NCBI RefSeq assembly: GCF_900095705.1
Contig: NZ_LT608327.1
Location: 248,001 to 312,000 of the forward strand
Origin: Fusobacterium massiliense
Lineage (GTDB): Bacteria; Fusobacteriota; Fusobacteriia; Fusobacteriales; Fusobacteriaceae
Length of the DNA: 64,000 bases
Direction of reading: 5' to 3'
The notes under the pieces were generated by a model. That model saw only the letters and a program-made list of their open reading frames with translations, did not search any database and was not told the DNA's origin. The position numbers and the translations under genes were made by a program. Numbering within the stretch: the stretch's first letter is position 1; each line of letters begins with the position of its first letter. Of this stretch, positions 8,861 through 18,206 are shown piece after piece.

Positions 8861-9949
8861 ATGAAAGCGAAAGACTCAAAAAATTTCCTTGAAGCTTTAA
8901 CAGAGCTAGAAAAGGAAAAGGGAGTAAGCAAAGAAAGTGTGTTAGAAGCGATTGAAATGGCAATGCTAGCAGCATATAAGAAAAATTATGGTGAAGATGA
9001 AAATGTGGAAGTAATAATTGATAGAGAGAGTGGGGATATCAAAGTTTTTGAAACAAAAACTGTAGTTGAATCTGAAGACTTTGTAGACCCAAATATGCAA
9101 ATACTACTTGAAGATGCTAAAATAATTAAGAAAAAATCTAAAGTTGGAGATGTGTTAAAGTTTGAAGTTGATTGTGAAAATTTTAGAAGAAATGCTATTC
9201 AAAATGGAAAACAAATAGTAATTCAAAAAGTTAGAGAAGCTGAGAGAGAATATATTTATGAAAGATTCAAAGAAAAAGAAGGAAATATAATAAGTGGTAT
9301 CATAAGAAGAATTGACACTAAAAGAAATATATTTGTTGAAATAGATGGAATAGAATTAATTTTACCTCCAACTGAACAATCTCATTCAGATATTTATAGA
9401 GTTGGTGAAAGACTAAAAGTATATTTGATTTCTGTTGAAAAAACAAGTAAATTTCCTAAAATATTAATTTCAAGAAAGAGTGAAGGACTTTTAAGAAAAC
9501 TTTTTGAAATAGAAATCCCAGAAATATCATCAGGGTTAATTGAAATAAAATCTGTTGCAAGAGAAGCTGGTTCTAGAGCAAAAGTTGCAGTACATTCTAA
9601 AGATGTAAACATGGATACAGTAGGGGCATGTATAGGGCAAAAAGGAGCAAGAATCAAAAATATAATAGATGAGTTAAATGGAGAAAAAATAGATATAGTT
9701 ATTTGGAAAGAAACTCCTGAAGAATTTGTTTCAGCTGCATTAAGTCCTGCTATTGTTGAAAGTGTTGAAATGCAAGAAGATGGGACAGCAAGGGTGATGG
9801 TAGAGCAATCTCAATTATCATTGGCAATAGGAAAAAATGGACAAAATGCAAGACTTGTTGCAAGATTAACAGGAATGAGAGTAGACATAAAAGTTGTTGA
9901 AAAGACTCAAAAATGTGAAACTGAAGAAGTTGAAAATATAAATGAGTAG
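8861..9949 (+). CDS. nusA: Transcription termination/antitermination factor NusA
   Basis: This 362-residue protein binds RNA polymerase and modulates pausing, termination and rRNA antitermination. It has the NusA N-terminal domain (about 1-130), an S1 domain (about 135-200, including GIIRRIDTKRNIFVEI) and two KH domains (GACIGQKGARIKNI and SLAIGKNGQNARLVARLTG). It ends after KH2 and lacks the acidic repeats found in E. coli NusA, as is usual outside Proteobacteria. Its last eight bases overlap the next gene. Confidence 0.95.
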   Translation: MKAKDSKNFLEALTELEKEKGVSKESVLEAIEMAMLAAYKKNYGEDENVEVIIDRESGDIKVFETKTVVESEDFVDPNMQILLEDAKIIKKKSKVGDVLKFEVDCENFRRNAIQNGKQIVIQKVREAEREYIYERFKEKEGNIISGIIRRIDTKRNIFVEIDGIELILPPTEQSHSDIYRVGERLKVYLISVEKTSKFPKILISRKSEGLLRKLFEIEIPEISSGLIEIKSVAREAGSRAKVAVHSKDVNMDTVGACIGQKGARIKNIIDELNGEKIDIVIWKETPEEFVSAALSPAIVESVEMQEDGTARVMVEQSQLSLAIGKNGQNARLVARLTGMRVDIKVVEKTQKCETEEVENINE

Positions 9950-10475
9950 TCAACACATTCCTGAGAGAACATGTGCCTTATGTAGAAGTAAGAATGAAAA
10001 AAAAGAGTTATTTAGGTTGGCTAAAATAGATGAAACTCATTATACTTTTGATAAGGAACAAAAAAAGCAGTCGAGAGCTATTTATATATGTAAAAATTTA
10101 GCTTGTCTTGGAAAATTGTCAAAACATAATAAATTAAAAATAGAACCTCAAGAAATGTTGACAATGTTAAATATCGTTAACAAAGCTAATAAGAATTATT
10201 TAAATATATTAAGTACCATGAAAAATTCGGGAGAATTAGTTTTTGGAATTAATTTACTTTTTGAAAATATAAATAAAATACATTTTATCATATTAGCAGA
10301 AGATATTAGTAAAAAAAATGAAGAGAAATTATTGAAAAAAATTGAAGAGTTGGATATTCCATTCAAGAGAATTGGAACTATGGAAGACTTAGGTAAAATT
10401 TTCAATAAAATGGAAGTTAATGTAATAGGTGTAACTGATAAAAAAATGGCGAGAGGTCTTATAAATATAGTATAA
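9942..10475 (+). CDS. YlxR-YlxQ fusion protein (DUF448 plus L7Ae-like)
   Basis: A 177-residue protein joining two families usually encoded by separate adjacent genes. Residues 1-80 are YlxR/DUF448: IPERTCALCRSKNEKKELFRL and the YICKNLACLGKL stretch, an RNA-binding fold. Residues about 85-177 resemble YlxQ, an L7Ae/L30e-type RNA-binding protein: NSGELVFGINLLFENINKI, FIILAEDIS and a final NVIGVTDKKMARGLINI. Its position between nusA and infB is exactly where ylxR and ylxQ occur in many bacteria. The ATG overlaps the end of nusA, and infB follows after 19 bases. The fusion call is from sequence reading; function is probably ribosome- or RNase P-related. Confidence 0.85.
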   Translation: MSSQHIPERTCALCRSKNEKKELFRLAKIDETHYTFDKEQKKQSRAIYICKNLACLGKLSKHNKLKIEPQEMLTMLNIVNKANKNYLNILSTMKNSGELVFGINLLFENINKIHFIILAEDISKKNEEKLLKKIEELDIPFKRIGTMEDLGKIFNKMEVNVIGVTDKKMARGLINIV

Positions 10476-10494
10476 CTAAAGGAGGAGGTACAAA

Positions 10495-12711
10495 ATGAAA
10501 ACAAGAGTTCATGAATTAGCAAAAAAACATGGAATAAAAAATAAAGAATTCTTAGAGATATTAAAAAAAGATGTAGGGATAAACATTACATCTCACCTAT
10601 CTAATTTAGAAGATGACCAAGTTAAAAAAATAGATGATTATTTTGCAAAAATGAATATGTTAAAAGTTGATACAGTAGAACCTGTAAAAAATTACAAGGA
10701 AAAGAAAGAGGAAAAAGCAATTAGAAAGATAATAGATGAGGATGAAACTGATGAAAATGAGGGGCATTCTCAAAAAAATAATAAAAAAAATAAATTTCAA
10801 CAGCCTAAAAATAAAAAGGGAAATAATGTAGGTTTTGATGAGGAAAGTAGATCAGAACATAAAAATAAGAATAAAAAGAAAAAAGGGAGAAGAACAGACT
10901 TTGTAATGAAGGTTGCTGAACAAACTCCAGATGTAATAGAAGAAGATGGAATAAAAATAATAAAATTCAGAGGAGAAATAACTCTAGGAAATTTTGCTGA
11001 AAAATTAGGAGTTAATAGTGGAGAAATTATAAAAAAATTATTTTTAAAAGGACAAATGCTAACTATAAATAGCCCAATCACATTAGAAATGGCAGAAGAA
11101 TTAGCAGGTGAATACGATGCTTTGGTTGAAGAGGAAGAAGAAGTAGAATTAGAATTTGGAGAAAAATTTGCTTTAGAAATTCAAGATAAAGAAACAGATT
11201 TAATCGAAAGACCAGCTGTTATAACAATAATGGGACATGTTGACCATGGAAAAACATCGTTATTAGATGCAATTAGAACAACAAATGTAGTAAGTGGAGA
11301 AGCTGGAGGAATAACTCAAAAAATAGGAGCTTACCAAATAGAAAAAGATGGAAGAAAAATAACTTTCGTAGATACACCAGGTCACGAAGCATTCACAGAC
11401 ATGAGAGCTAGAGGAGCTCAAGTTACAGACATAGCTATCCTAGTTGTTGCAGCAGATGATGGGGTAATGCCTCAAACAATAGAAGCTATATCACATGCAA
11501 AAGTTGCAAAAGTTCCAGTAATTGTAGCTGTAAATAAAATAGATAAGCCTGAAGCTAATCCTATGAAAGTAAAACAAGAACTTATGGAACATGGACTAGT
11601 CTCTGTTGAATGGGGTGGAGATGTTGAGTTTGTAGAAGTTTCTGCGAAACAAAAAATGAACTTAGATGTCTTATTGGATACAATCTTAATAACAGCAGAT
11701 ATTTTGGAGTTGAAAGCTAACTCTAAAAAAAGAGCAAAAGGTGTTGTATTAGAATCAAGACTAGACCCTAAAATAGGACCAATAGCAGATATTTTAGTAC
11801 AAGAAGGAACTTTAAAAATAGGAGATGTTATTGTTGCAGGAGAAGTTCAAGGTAAAGTAAAAGCTCTTTTAGATGATAAAGGAGAAAGAGTTGAAAGTGC
11901 AACATTATCTCAACCAGTAGAAGTAATAGGATTCAATAATGTTCCAAATGCTGGAGATACAATGTATGTTATTCAAAATGAGCAACATGCTAAAAGAATA
12001 GTTGAAGAAGTTAGAAAAGAAAGAAAAATTCTTGAAACAACTAAGAAAACAATTTCACTTGAAAGTTTATCTGATCAACTAAAACATGAAAACTTGAAAG
12101 AATTAAACTTGATCTTAAGAGCTGACTCAAAGGGTTCAGTTGATGCATTGAGAGATTCTTTATTGAAATTATCAAATGATGAAGTTGCAGTAAATATAAT
12201 CCAAGCTGCTTCTGGAGCAATAACAGAAAGTGATATTAAACTTGCTGAAACAGCTGGTGCAATTATAATAGGATACAATGTAAGACCTACAACGAAAGCA
12301 ATAAAAGAAGCTGAAATAAGTAAAGTAGAAATAAGAACATCAAGTATCATTTATCATATAACAGAAGATATAGAAAAAGCACTTGCTGGTATGTTGGAAC
12401 CTGAATTTAAAGAAAATTATTTAGGAAGAATTGAAATAAAGAAAGTATTTAAAGTTTCTAAAGTTGGAAATGTAGCAGGTTGTGTAGTTGTCGATGGAAA
12501 AGTTAGAAATGATGCTAATATAAGAATACTTAGAGATAACGTTGTTTTATATGAAGGAAAATTATCTTCGTTAAAGAGATTTAAAGACGATGCAAAAGAA
12601 GTTGTTGTTGGACAAGAATGTGGACTTGGAGTTGAAAACTTCAATGACATAAAAGAGGGAGATGTTGTAGAAGCATTTGAAATGGTAGAAGTAAAAAGAA
12701 CACTAAAATAA
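10495..12711 (+). CDS. infB: Translation initiation factor IF-2
   Basis: A 738-residue GTPase that places initiator fMet-tRNA on the 30S subunit and promotes subunit joining. The N-terminal third is a lysine/asparagine-rich low-complexity region (residues about 60-140), ahead of the IF2-N domain. The G domain has GHVDHGKTSLLD (G1), DTPGHEAFTDMRARG (G3) and NKIDKP (G4). The C-terminal domains end normally. The start follows GGAGGAGG, and rbfA begins 16 bases after the stop. Confidence 0.97.
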   Translation: MKTRVHELAKKHGIKNKEFLEILKKDVGINITSHLSNLEDDQVKKIDDYFAKMNMLKVDTVEPVKNYKEKKEEKAIRKIIDEDETDENEGHSQKNNKKNKFQQPKNKKGNNVGFDEESRSEHKNKNKKKKGRRTDFVMKVAEQTPDVIEEDGIKIIKFRGEITLGNFAEKLGVNSGEIIKKLFLKGQMLTINSPITLEMAEELAGEYDALVEEEEEVELEFGEKFALEIQDKETDLIERPAVITIMGHVDHGKTSLLDAIRTTNVVSGEAGGITQKIGAYQIEKDGRKITFVDTPGHEAFTDMRARGAQVTDIAILVVAADDGVMPQTIEAISHAKVAKVPVIVAVNKIDKPEANPMKVKQELMEHGLVSVEWGGDVEFVEVSAKQKMNLDVLLDTILITADILELKANSKKRAKGVVLESRLDPKIGPIADILVQEGTLKIGDVIVAGEVQGKVKALLDDKGERVESATLSQPVEVIGFNNVPNAGDTMYVIQNEQHAKRIVEEVRKERKILETTKKTISLESLSDQLKHENLKELNLILRADSKGSVDALRDSLLKLSNDEVAVNIIQAASGAITESDIKLAETAGAIIIGYNVRPTTKAIKEAEISKVEIRTSSIIYHITEDIEKALAGMLEPEFKENYLGRIEIKKVFKVSKVGNVAGCVVVDGKVRNDANIRILRDNVVLYEGKLSSLKRFKDDAKEVVVGQECGLGVENFNDIKEGDVVEAFEMVEVKRTLK

Positions 12712-12727
12712 AGTGAGGTGATTTATT

Positions 12728-13087
12728 TTGAAAAGACAAAGGCTTGAAGGTATTGGGAAAGAAATGATGAAAGTAATATCAAAAGTATTACTAGAAGAAA
12801 TAAAAAATCCAAAAATAACAGGAATAGTTTCAGTAACTAAAGTTCATGTTACCGAAGATTTAAAATTTGCTGATACATATTTTAGTATACTACCTCCGTT
12901 GGAAGGAGAAAAGAAATATTCTGAAGAAGAAATAGTAGAAGCATTAAATCAAATAAAAGGATTTTTAAGAAGAAAAATAGCAGAAGAAATTGATATAAGA
13001 TACACTCCAGAAATAAGAGTTAAAATAGATAACTCTATTGAAAATGCAATAAAAATCACTAAACTTTTAAATGATTTGAAAGTTTAG
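12728..13087 (+). CDS. rbfA: Ribosome-binding factor A
   Basis: A 119-residue KH-fold factor for 30S maturation (16S rRNA 5' end). Family features are the basic N-terminus, EIKNPKITGIVSVTKVHVTED and the C-terminal KGFLRRKIAEEIDIRYTPEI. The start is TTG at 12728, supported by GAGGTGAT seven bases upstream; no ATG gives full length. The stop overlaps the possible GTG start of recJ by one base. Confidence 0.93.
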   Translation: MKRQRLEGIGKEMMKVISKVLLEEIKNPKITGIVSVTKVHVTEDLKFADTYFSILPPLEGEKKYSEEEIVEALNQIKGFLRRKIAEEIDIRYTPEIRVKIDNSIENAIKITKLLNDLKV

Positions 13088-14763
13088 TGGTTTGTATGAC
13101 GAAAGAAAAAAATACAGAAGAGTTAATAAAAGAGTTACTTGAAAAAAGAAATCATATTGATAAAGAGGATATAAAGAAATTTATCAATCCAAGTTTTTCA
13201 GATTTTAGAAATCCTTTTGATTTTGAAAATATGGAAGTCATAGTTACAAAAATACTAGAAGTGAAAAAAAGAAAGCAAAAAATATATATTTATGGTGATT
13301 ATGATGTTGATGGAATCAGTGGGACTTCATTTTTAGTAAGGTTTTTTAACGAAATAGGGATAGACACAAAATATTATATTCCTAGTAGAGAAGAAACAGA
13401 GTATGGAGTATCTAAAAAGAATATAGATTTTTTCAATAAAAAAGGTGCTAAGTTAATAATAACTGTTGATACTGGATATAATACAATAGAAGATGTAAGA
13501 TATGCTAAAAGTTTAGGCATTGATGTGATAGTAACAGACCATCATAAAACAGTAAAAGAAAAGTTTGACGATGAAGTTTTATATTTAAATCCTAAATTAA
13601 GTAAAAACTATAAATTTGAGTATTTATCTGGGGCAGGAGTGGCATTTAAATTAGCACAAGGAATATGTCAAGCTCTTGATATGAATATGGAGATTATCTA
13701 TAAATATCTTGATATAGTGATGATAGGAACAATAGCAGATGTTGTACCTATGATAGATGAGAATAGACTTATTATAAAAAAAGGTTTAAAAATAATAAAA
13801 AATTCAAAAGTTAAGGGATTGTCTTATTTATTGAACTATTTAAGGTTAAATAAGAAAAAATTGACAACAACAGATGTTAGTTATTATATATCACCTCTTA
13901 TCAATTCTTTGGGAAGAGTTGGAGTTTCAAAAATGGGAGCAGACTTTTTCGTGAAAGATGATGAATTTGATTTATATAACATAATAGAGGAAATGAAGGA
14001 ACAAAATAAAAATAGAAGAAGTTTAGAAAAAATTATATATGATGATGCTATGAAAAAAATAGAAAAATTAAATCAAACAATAGGGGAATTACCTTTGATA
14101 ATTTTATCCTCTTCTAGATGGCATGCAGGTGTAATTGGTGTAGTTTCTTCTAGACTATCATTAAAGTTTAATGTTCCTGTAATATTAATAGCATTTGATG
14201 GAGATGAAGGAAAAGCTTCGTGTAGAAGTGTTGGAAATATAAGTATTTTTAATTATTTAACAGAAATAAAAGACTTATTGGTTAGATATGGAGGCCATGA
14301 CTTAGCTGCAGGTTTTGTTATAAAAAGAGAAAATTTAGGAAGAGTAAGAGAATTTTTATTAAATAAAATTTCTTCTAATAATATTGAAAATGAGACAACA
14401 AAAATTAAAAGAACTAACAAAACTCATGATTATGAATTAGATTTAACAAAAATAGATACTAAAGTTTTTGAATTTATGGAAAAAATGGCACCTTTTGGAA
14501 TATCTAATCCTCATCCATTATTTTATGATAATGATATTCAGTTAAAAGATATAAAAAGATTTGGTGTAGATTCTAGACATTTTAATGGATATGTTTATAA
14601 AAATAATATTAAATATAATGTTGTAGGGTTCGACTTAGCCAATGAAATTAAAGAGAAGTATTTTTTGAAAAAATATAGTATAATATATTATCCAGAAAAG
14701 ATATTTTTAAATGATGAAGAGGTTATTCAAATCATTTTAAAAGATATAAAAGAGAAAGAATAA
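13087..14763 (+). CDS. recJ: Single-stranded-DNA exonuclease RecJ
   Basis: A protein of about 558 residues, a 5'-3' ssDNA exonuclease for recombinational and mismatch repair. DHH-family motifs are all present: YGDYDVDGISG (motif I), TVDTGYNT (II), VTDHHKT (III), GTIADVVPM (IV), then the DHHA1 block with RWHAGVIGVVSSRL, SCRSVGNISI and RYGGHDLAAGF. The start is either GTG at 13087, overlapping the rbfA stop, or ATG at 13096 three codons later; neither has a strong ribosome site. It lies in the translation operon, an arrangement different from most Proteobacteria. Confidence 0.93.
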   Translation: MVCMTKEKNTEELIKELLEKRNHIDKEDIKKFINPSFSDFRNPFDFENMEVIVTKILEVKKRKQKIYIYGDYDVDGISGTSFLVRFFNEIGIDTKYYIPSREETEYGVSKKNIDFFNKKGAKLIITVDTGYNTIEDVRYAKSLGIDVIVTDHHKTVKEKFDDEVLYLNPKLSKNYKFEYLSGAGVAFKLAQGICQALDMNMEIIYKYLDIVMIGTIADVVPMIDENRLIIKKGLKIIKNSKVKGLSYLLNYLRLNKKKLTTTDVSYYISPLINSLGRVGVSKMGADFFVKDDEFDLYNIIEEMKEQNKNRRSLEKIIYDDAMKKIEKLNQTIGELPLIILSSSRWHAGVIGVVSSRLSLKFNVPVILIAFDGDEGKASCRSVGNISIFNYLTEIKDLLVRYGGHDLAAGFVIKRENLGRVREFLLNKISSNNIENETTKIKRTNKTHDYELDLTKIDTKVFEFMEKMAPFGISNPHPLFYDNDIQLKDIKRFGVDSRHFNGYVYKNNIKYNVVGFDLANEIKEKYFLKKYSIIYYPEKIFLNDEEVIQIILKDIKEKE

Positions 14764-14785
14764 TAAATTTTTAGGAGGAAAATTA

Positions 14786-16075
14786 ATGAAATACGAAGTA
14801 AAAAAATTAGAAAAATCAGCTGTTGAGGTAAAATTATTTTTAACTAAAGATGAAACTACTCCCCTAGTTGATAAGGTTGTAAAAAATGCAGGAGAAAATG
14901 CAGAAATACCTGGATTTAGAAAAGGACATGCTCCAAAAGAAGCTATACTTGCTGCATACAAAGAACAAATAACAGAAGAAGTTGGAACTGCTGCAATCAA
15001 TGCAAACTTCCCAGAAGTTGTTGAAAAAGAAAAATTAGAACCAGTTAGCTATGTAAGAGTAAAAAATATTGAATTAAAAGATGATTTAGAAATAGTATTT
15101 GATATAGATGTATATCCTGAATTTGATTTACCTAACTATAAAGGTTTAGAAGTTGAAAAGAAAACATTTGAAATGACAGATGAAAGATTAAACGAAGAAT
15201 TAGATAGAATGGTACAAGGAGGAGCTAAATTAGAAGAAGTTGCAGATGAAGCATATGCAGCAGCTTTAAATGATACTGTTGACTTAGCTTTTGAAGGATT
15301 TATGGATGGAGTTCCATTTGATGGAGGAAAATCAGAGTCTCATTTATTACAATTAGGAAGTAAAAGTTTTATAGATAATTTTGAAGAACAATTAGTAGGG
15401 TATAAAAAAGGGCAAGAAGGAGAAATTACTGTAAAGTTCCCTGAAGAATACCATGCAAAAGAATTAGCTGGAAAACCTGCTGTATTTAAAGTAAAAATTA
15501 ATGCTATAAAGAAATTAAGTAAACCTGAATTGAATGATGAATTTGCAAAAGGATTAGGATATGAATCAGTAGCAGATTTAAAAGAAAAAACAAAAGAAGA
15601 TATTATTAAAAGAGAAAACGATAGAATAGAAAATGAATATGTTTCTGCATTAGTTGACAAAGTATTAGAAAATGCAAAAATAGATGTACCAGTTTCTCTT
15701 GTAAATGCTGAAATTGAAAATAGAATGAGAGATTTAGAATATCAACTTTCTATGCAAGGTTTCAAAATGGATGACTATTTAAAAATGATGGGTGGAAGCA
15801 GAGAAGCTTTTGCAGCTCAATTAGCTCCAACTGCTGAAAAGAAAGTAAAAACAGATTTAATACTTGATAAAATAGCTAAAACTGAAAAATTTGAAGCAAC
15901 AGAAGAAGAGTTGAATGAAAGAATGGCTGAAGTTGCAAAAATGTATGGAATGGACGTTCCAAAAATGGAAGAAGAACTTAAAAAACATAATAATTTAGAA
16001 AACTTTAAAGCTTCTGTAAAATATGATATAGTTATGAAAAAAGCTATTGATGAAATAGTAAAAAATGCAAAATAA
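14786..16075 (+). CDS. tig: Trigger factor (ribosome-associated chaperone)
   Basis: A 429-residue prolyl isomerase/chaperone that meets nascent chains at the ribosome exit tunnel. It has the ribosome-binding N-terminal domain with the signature GFRKGHAPKEAI (residues about 43-54), a central FKBP-type domain (about 155-240, including ALNDTVDLAFEGFMDG and EFDGGKS-like loops) and a long helical C-terminal domain. Length is normal. It follows recJ after 22 bases with an AGGAGG site and precedes clpP-clpX as in many bacteria. Confidence 0.96.
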   Translation: MKYEVKKLEKSAVEVKLFLTKDETTPLVDKVVKNAGENAEIPGFRKGHAPKEAILAAYKEQITEEVGTAAINANFPEVVEKEKLEPVSYVRVKNIELKDDLEIVFDIDVYPEFDLPNYKGLEVEKKTFEMTDERLNEELDRMVQGGAKLEEVADEAYAAALNDTVDLAFEGFMDGVPFDGGKSESHLLQLGSKSFIDNFEEQLVGYKKGQEGEITVKFPEEYHAKELAGKPAVFKVKINAIKKLSKPELNDEFAKGLGYESVADLKEKTKEDIIKRENDRIENEYVSALVDKVLENAKIDVPVSLVNAEIENRMRDLEYQLSMQGFKMDDYLKMMGGSREAFAAQLAPTAEKKVKTDLILDKIAKTEKFEATEEELNERMAEVAKMYGMDVPKMEEELKKHNNLENFKASVKYDIVMKKAIDEIVKNAK

Positions 16076-16100
16076 AAATTTTTTATTTGAATAAATAAAG

Positions 16101-16161
16101 CTCTTTGATGTTTGTATAAGTTCTATAATTTTAATGAACTGTTAATACAGACGTCAGGGAG
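16101..16161 (+). repeat. Degenerate copy of the dispersed hairpin element
   Basis: CTCTTTGATGTTTGTAT (16101-16117) pairs with ATACAGACGTCAGGGAG (16145-16161), matching the outer stem of the dispersed element with several changes that keep pairing. The inner AGTTC/GAACT stem is also kept. The apical part is shorter (61 nt in total) and no arm is visible. It lies 26 bases after tig. Confidence 0.6.
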
Positions 16162-16174
16162 TAATTTTAAATTT

Positions 16175-16196
16175 TATCCGAATAAGTATTCGGATA
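16175..16196. repeat. Perfect palindrome between tig and clpP
   Basis: TATCCGAATA-AG-TATTCGGATA is a 10-bp inverted repeat with a 2-base centre. It is relatively GC-rich for this region. It could be an operator or the base of an RNA hairpin. Confidence 0.6.
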
Positions 16197-16238
16197 AGCA
16201 TTAAAATACTTAATTTTTTTTAAGTATTTTAATGCTTA
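16195..16238 (+). terminator. Long hairpin between tig and clpP, probable terminator
   Basis: TAAGCATTAAAATACTTA (16195-16212) pairs perfectly with TAAGTATTTTAATGCTTA (16221-16238) around a T8 loop. It directly abuts the preceding palindrome, sharing two bases. No T-run follows the stem on the plus strand, so its role as a terminator of tig is likely but unproven. A regulatory role for clpP is the alternative. Confidence 0.5.
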
Positions 16239-16315
16239 GTATATAGGAGTAAGAATAAAAAATTGTAATATACAAAGAATATTTAATTAGATTTTTATAC
16301 AACAAGGAGGTTTTT

Positions 16316-16897
16316 ATGTATAATCCAACTGTAATTGATAACAATGGAAAATCAGAAAGAGCATACGATATATATTCAAGATTATTAAAAGATAGAATAA
16401 TATTTTTAGGGAGTGCTATAGATGAGAATGTAGCTAATTCAATTGTAGCACAATTATTATATTTAGAATCGGAAGACCCTGAAAAAGATATAATAATGTA
16501 TATTAATAGTCCTGGTGGAAGTGTAACAGATGGTATGGCAATATATGATACAATGAACTATATAAAACCGGATGTACAAACTATATGTGTTGGACAAGCT
16601 GCAAGTATGGGAGCTTTCTTATTGGCGGCAGGAGCAAAAGGTAAAAGATATGCATTAGAAAATGCTAGAGTAATGATTCATCAACCGCTAATATCTGGAG
16701 GTTTAAAAGGACAAGCAACAGATATATCTATACATGCTAATGAGCTTTTAAAAATAAAAGATAAGTTAGCTAGCCTATTAGCAAAGAATACAGGAAAAAC
16801 TAAAGAAGAAATATTGAAGGATACGGAAAGAGATAATTATCTAAGTTCAGAAGAAGCAAAAGAATACGGACTGATAGATAATATTTTTAAAAGATAG
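16316..16897 (+). CDS. clpP: ATP-dependent Clp protease proteolytic subunit
   Basis: A 193-residue serine peptidase that forms the tetradecameric barrel of ClpXP. The catalytic triad is visible: Ser97 in [11 protein letters not shown], His122 in RVMIHQPL and Asp173 in TERDNYLS. The [10 protein letters not shown] oxyanion-loop sequence is intact. There is no long propeptide. The start has AAGGAGG upstream. clpX follows 20 bases downstream, forming a clpP-clpX-lon unit. Confidence 0.97.
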   Translation: MYNPTVIDNNGKSERAYDIYSRLLKDRIIFLGSAIDENVANSIVAQLLYLESEDPEKDIIMYINSPGGSVTDGMAIYDTMNYIKPDVQTICVGQAASMGAFLLAAGAKGKRYALENARVMIHQPLISGGLKGQATDISIHANELLKIKDKLASLLAKNTGKTKEEILKDTERDNYLSSEEAKEYGLIDNIFKR

Positions 16898-16917
16898 ATA
16901 AGGGGGCAATAGATAAG

Positions 16918-18177
16918 ATGTCAAAAAAAATTGATAAATGCTCGTTTTGTGGAAGAGATGAAAGACTAGTATCACAGTTGTTTCAAGGGCCAGAAGAAGG
17001 AATTTTTATATGTGATAACTGCGTAGAAAGTTGTCACGATCTTTTAAGTGAGACAACTGGATCACATATTCATAATCACCAAATATCAAAAAATAATGGT
17101 TTAGAAGCTGATGGAAAACTTTTAACACCAGTTGAAATAAAAAATAAATTAGATGAGTATGTAGTTGGCCAAGATGAAGCGAAAAAAGTTTTAGCAGTGG
17201 CCGTATATAATCACTACAAAAGAATACTTAGCAAAAAAGATATAAATGATGAAGTTGAACTACAAAAATCTAATGTCTTATTAATAGGTCCTACAGGATC
17301 AGGGAAAACCTTATTAGCTCAAACATTAGCTAAAATATTAAAAGTACCATTTGCAATTGCAGATGCAACAACATTAACTGAAGCAGGGTATGTTGGAGAT
17401 GACGTTGAGAATGTGCTAGTCAGACTTATTCAAGCTTGTGATTATGATGTTGAAAGTGCTGAAAAAGGAATTATTTACATAGATGAGTTTGATAAGATTG
17501 CAAGAAAATCTGAAAATGTATCAATAACTAGAGATGTTTCTGGAGAAGGGGTACAACAAGCTTTACTAAAAATAATAGAAGGAACAAAATCACAAGTTCC
17601 TCCAAAAGGTGGAAGAAAACACCCAAATCAAGAATTAATTGAAATAGATACTAAGAATATACTATTTATAGTTGGAGGAGCATTTGAAGGACTTGAAAAA
17701 GTAATTAAAGCAAGAACTAATAAAAAAGTTATTGGTTTTGGAGCAGAAGTTCAAAAGAAAGATAATGCTGGAAATGAAGGAGAATTTTTTAAGAAAGTTT
17801 TACCAGAAGACTTAGTTAAACAAGGAATTATTCCAGAGCTTGTAGGAAGATTACCAATAATTTCTGCTTTAGATAATCTAGATGAAAAAGCTTTAATAAA
17901 CATTTTAACAGAGCCAAAAAATGCAATTATTAAACAATATAAAAAACTTTGTAAGATGGAAGGTGTGGACTTAGAATTTACACAAGAAGCTTTAAATGAA
18001 ATCGCTGGAAGAGCTTTAAAAAGAAAAATGGGAGCAAGAGGACTTAGAGCAATTATAGAACACACTATGCTTGATCTAATGTTTGAAATGCCTTCGAATA
18101 AAAATATTAAAAAAATAACTATTACAAAAGAAACAATTGATAACTATAAAGAGGCAATTATAGAGTATAAGAATTAG
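16918..18177 (+). CDS. clpX: ATP-dependent Clp protease ATPase subunit ClpX
   Basis: A 419-residue AAA+ unfoldase that feeds tagged proteins to ClpP. The N-terminal zinc-binding domain has cysteines at 8, 11, 32 and 35 (CSFCGR and CDNC). The AAA+ core has Walker A GPTGSGKT (124-131), Walker [10 protein letters not shown], the pore loop region after [12 protein letters not shown], and an IGF-like loop region (KVIGFGAE) that contacts ClpP. Length is normal. It is transcribed with clpP and followed by lon after 29 bases. Confidence 0.97.
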   Translation: MSKKIDKCSFCGRDERLVSQLFQGPEEGIFICDNCVESCHDLLSETTGSHIHNHQISKNNGLEADGKLLTPVEIKNKLDEYVVGQDEAKKVLAVAVYNHYKRILSKKDINDEVELQKSNVLLIGPTGSGKTLLAQTLAKILKVPFAIADATTLTEAGYVGDDVENVLVRLIQACDYDVESAEKGIIYIDEFDKIARKSENVSITRDVSGEGVQQALLKIIEGTKSQVPPKGGRKHPNQELIEIDTKNILFIVGGAFEGLEKVIKARTNKKVIGFGAEVQKKDNAGNEGEFFKKVLPEDLVKQGIIPELVGRLPIISALDNLDEKALINILTEPKNAIIKQYKKLCKMEGVDLEFTQEALNEIAGRALKRKMGARGLRAIIEHTMLDLMFEMPSNKNIKKITITKETIDNYKEAIIEYKN

Positions 18178-18206
18178 TGAGAAAAAGAAAGGAATAGGGA
18201 ATAAAT

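Noticed and set aside
16076-16315. CIRCE or CtsR operator for clpP
   Set aside because: Neither the TTAGCACTC/GAGTGCTAA pair nor the AGGTCAAA tandem is present; the palindromes are of other sequence.
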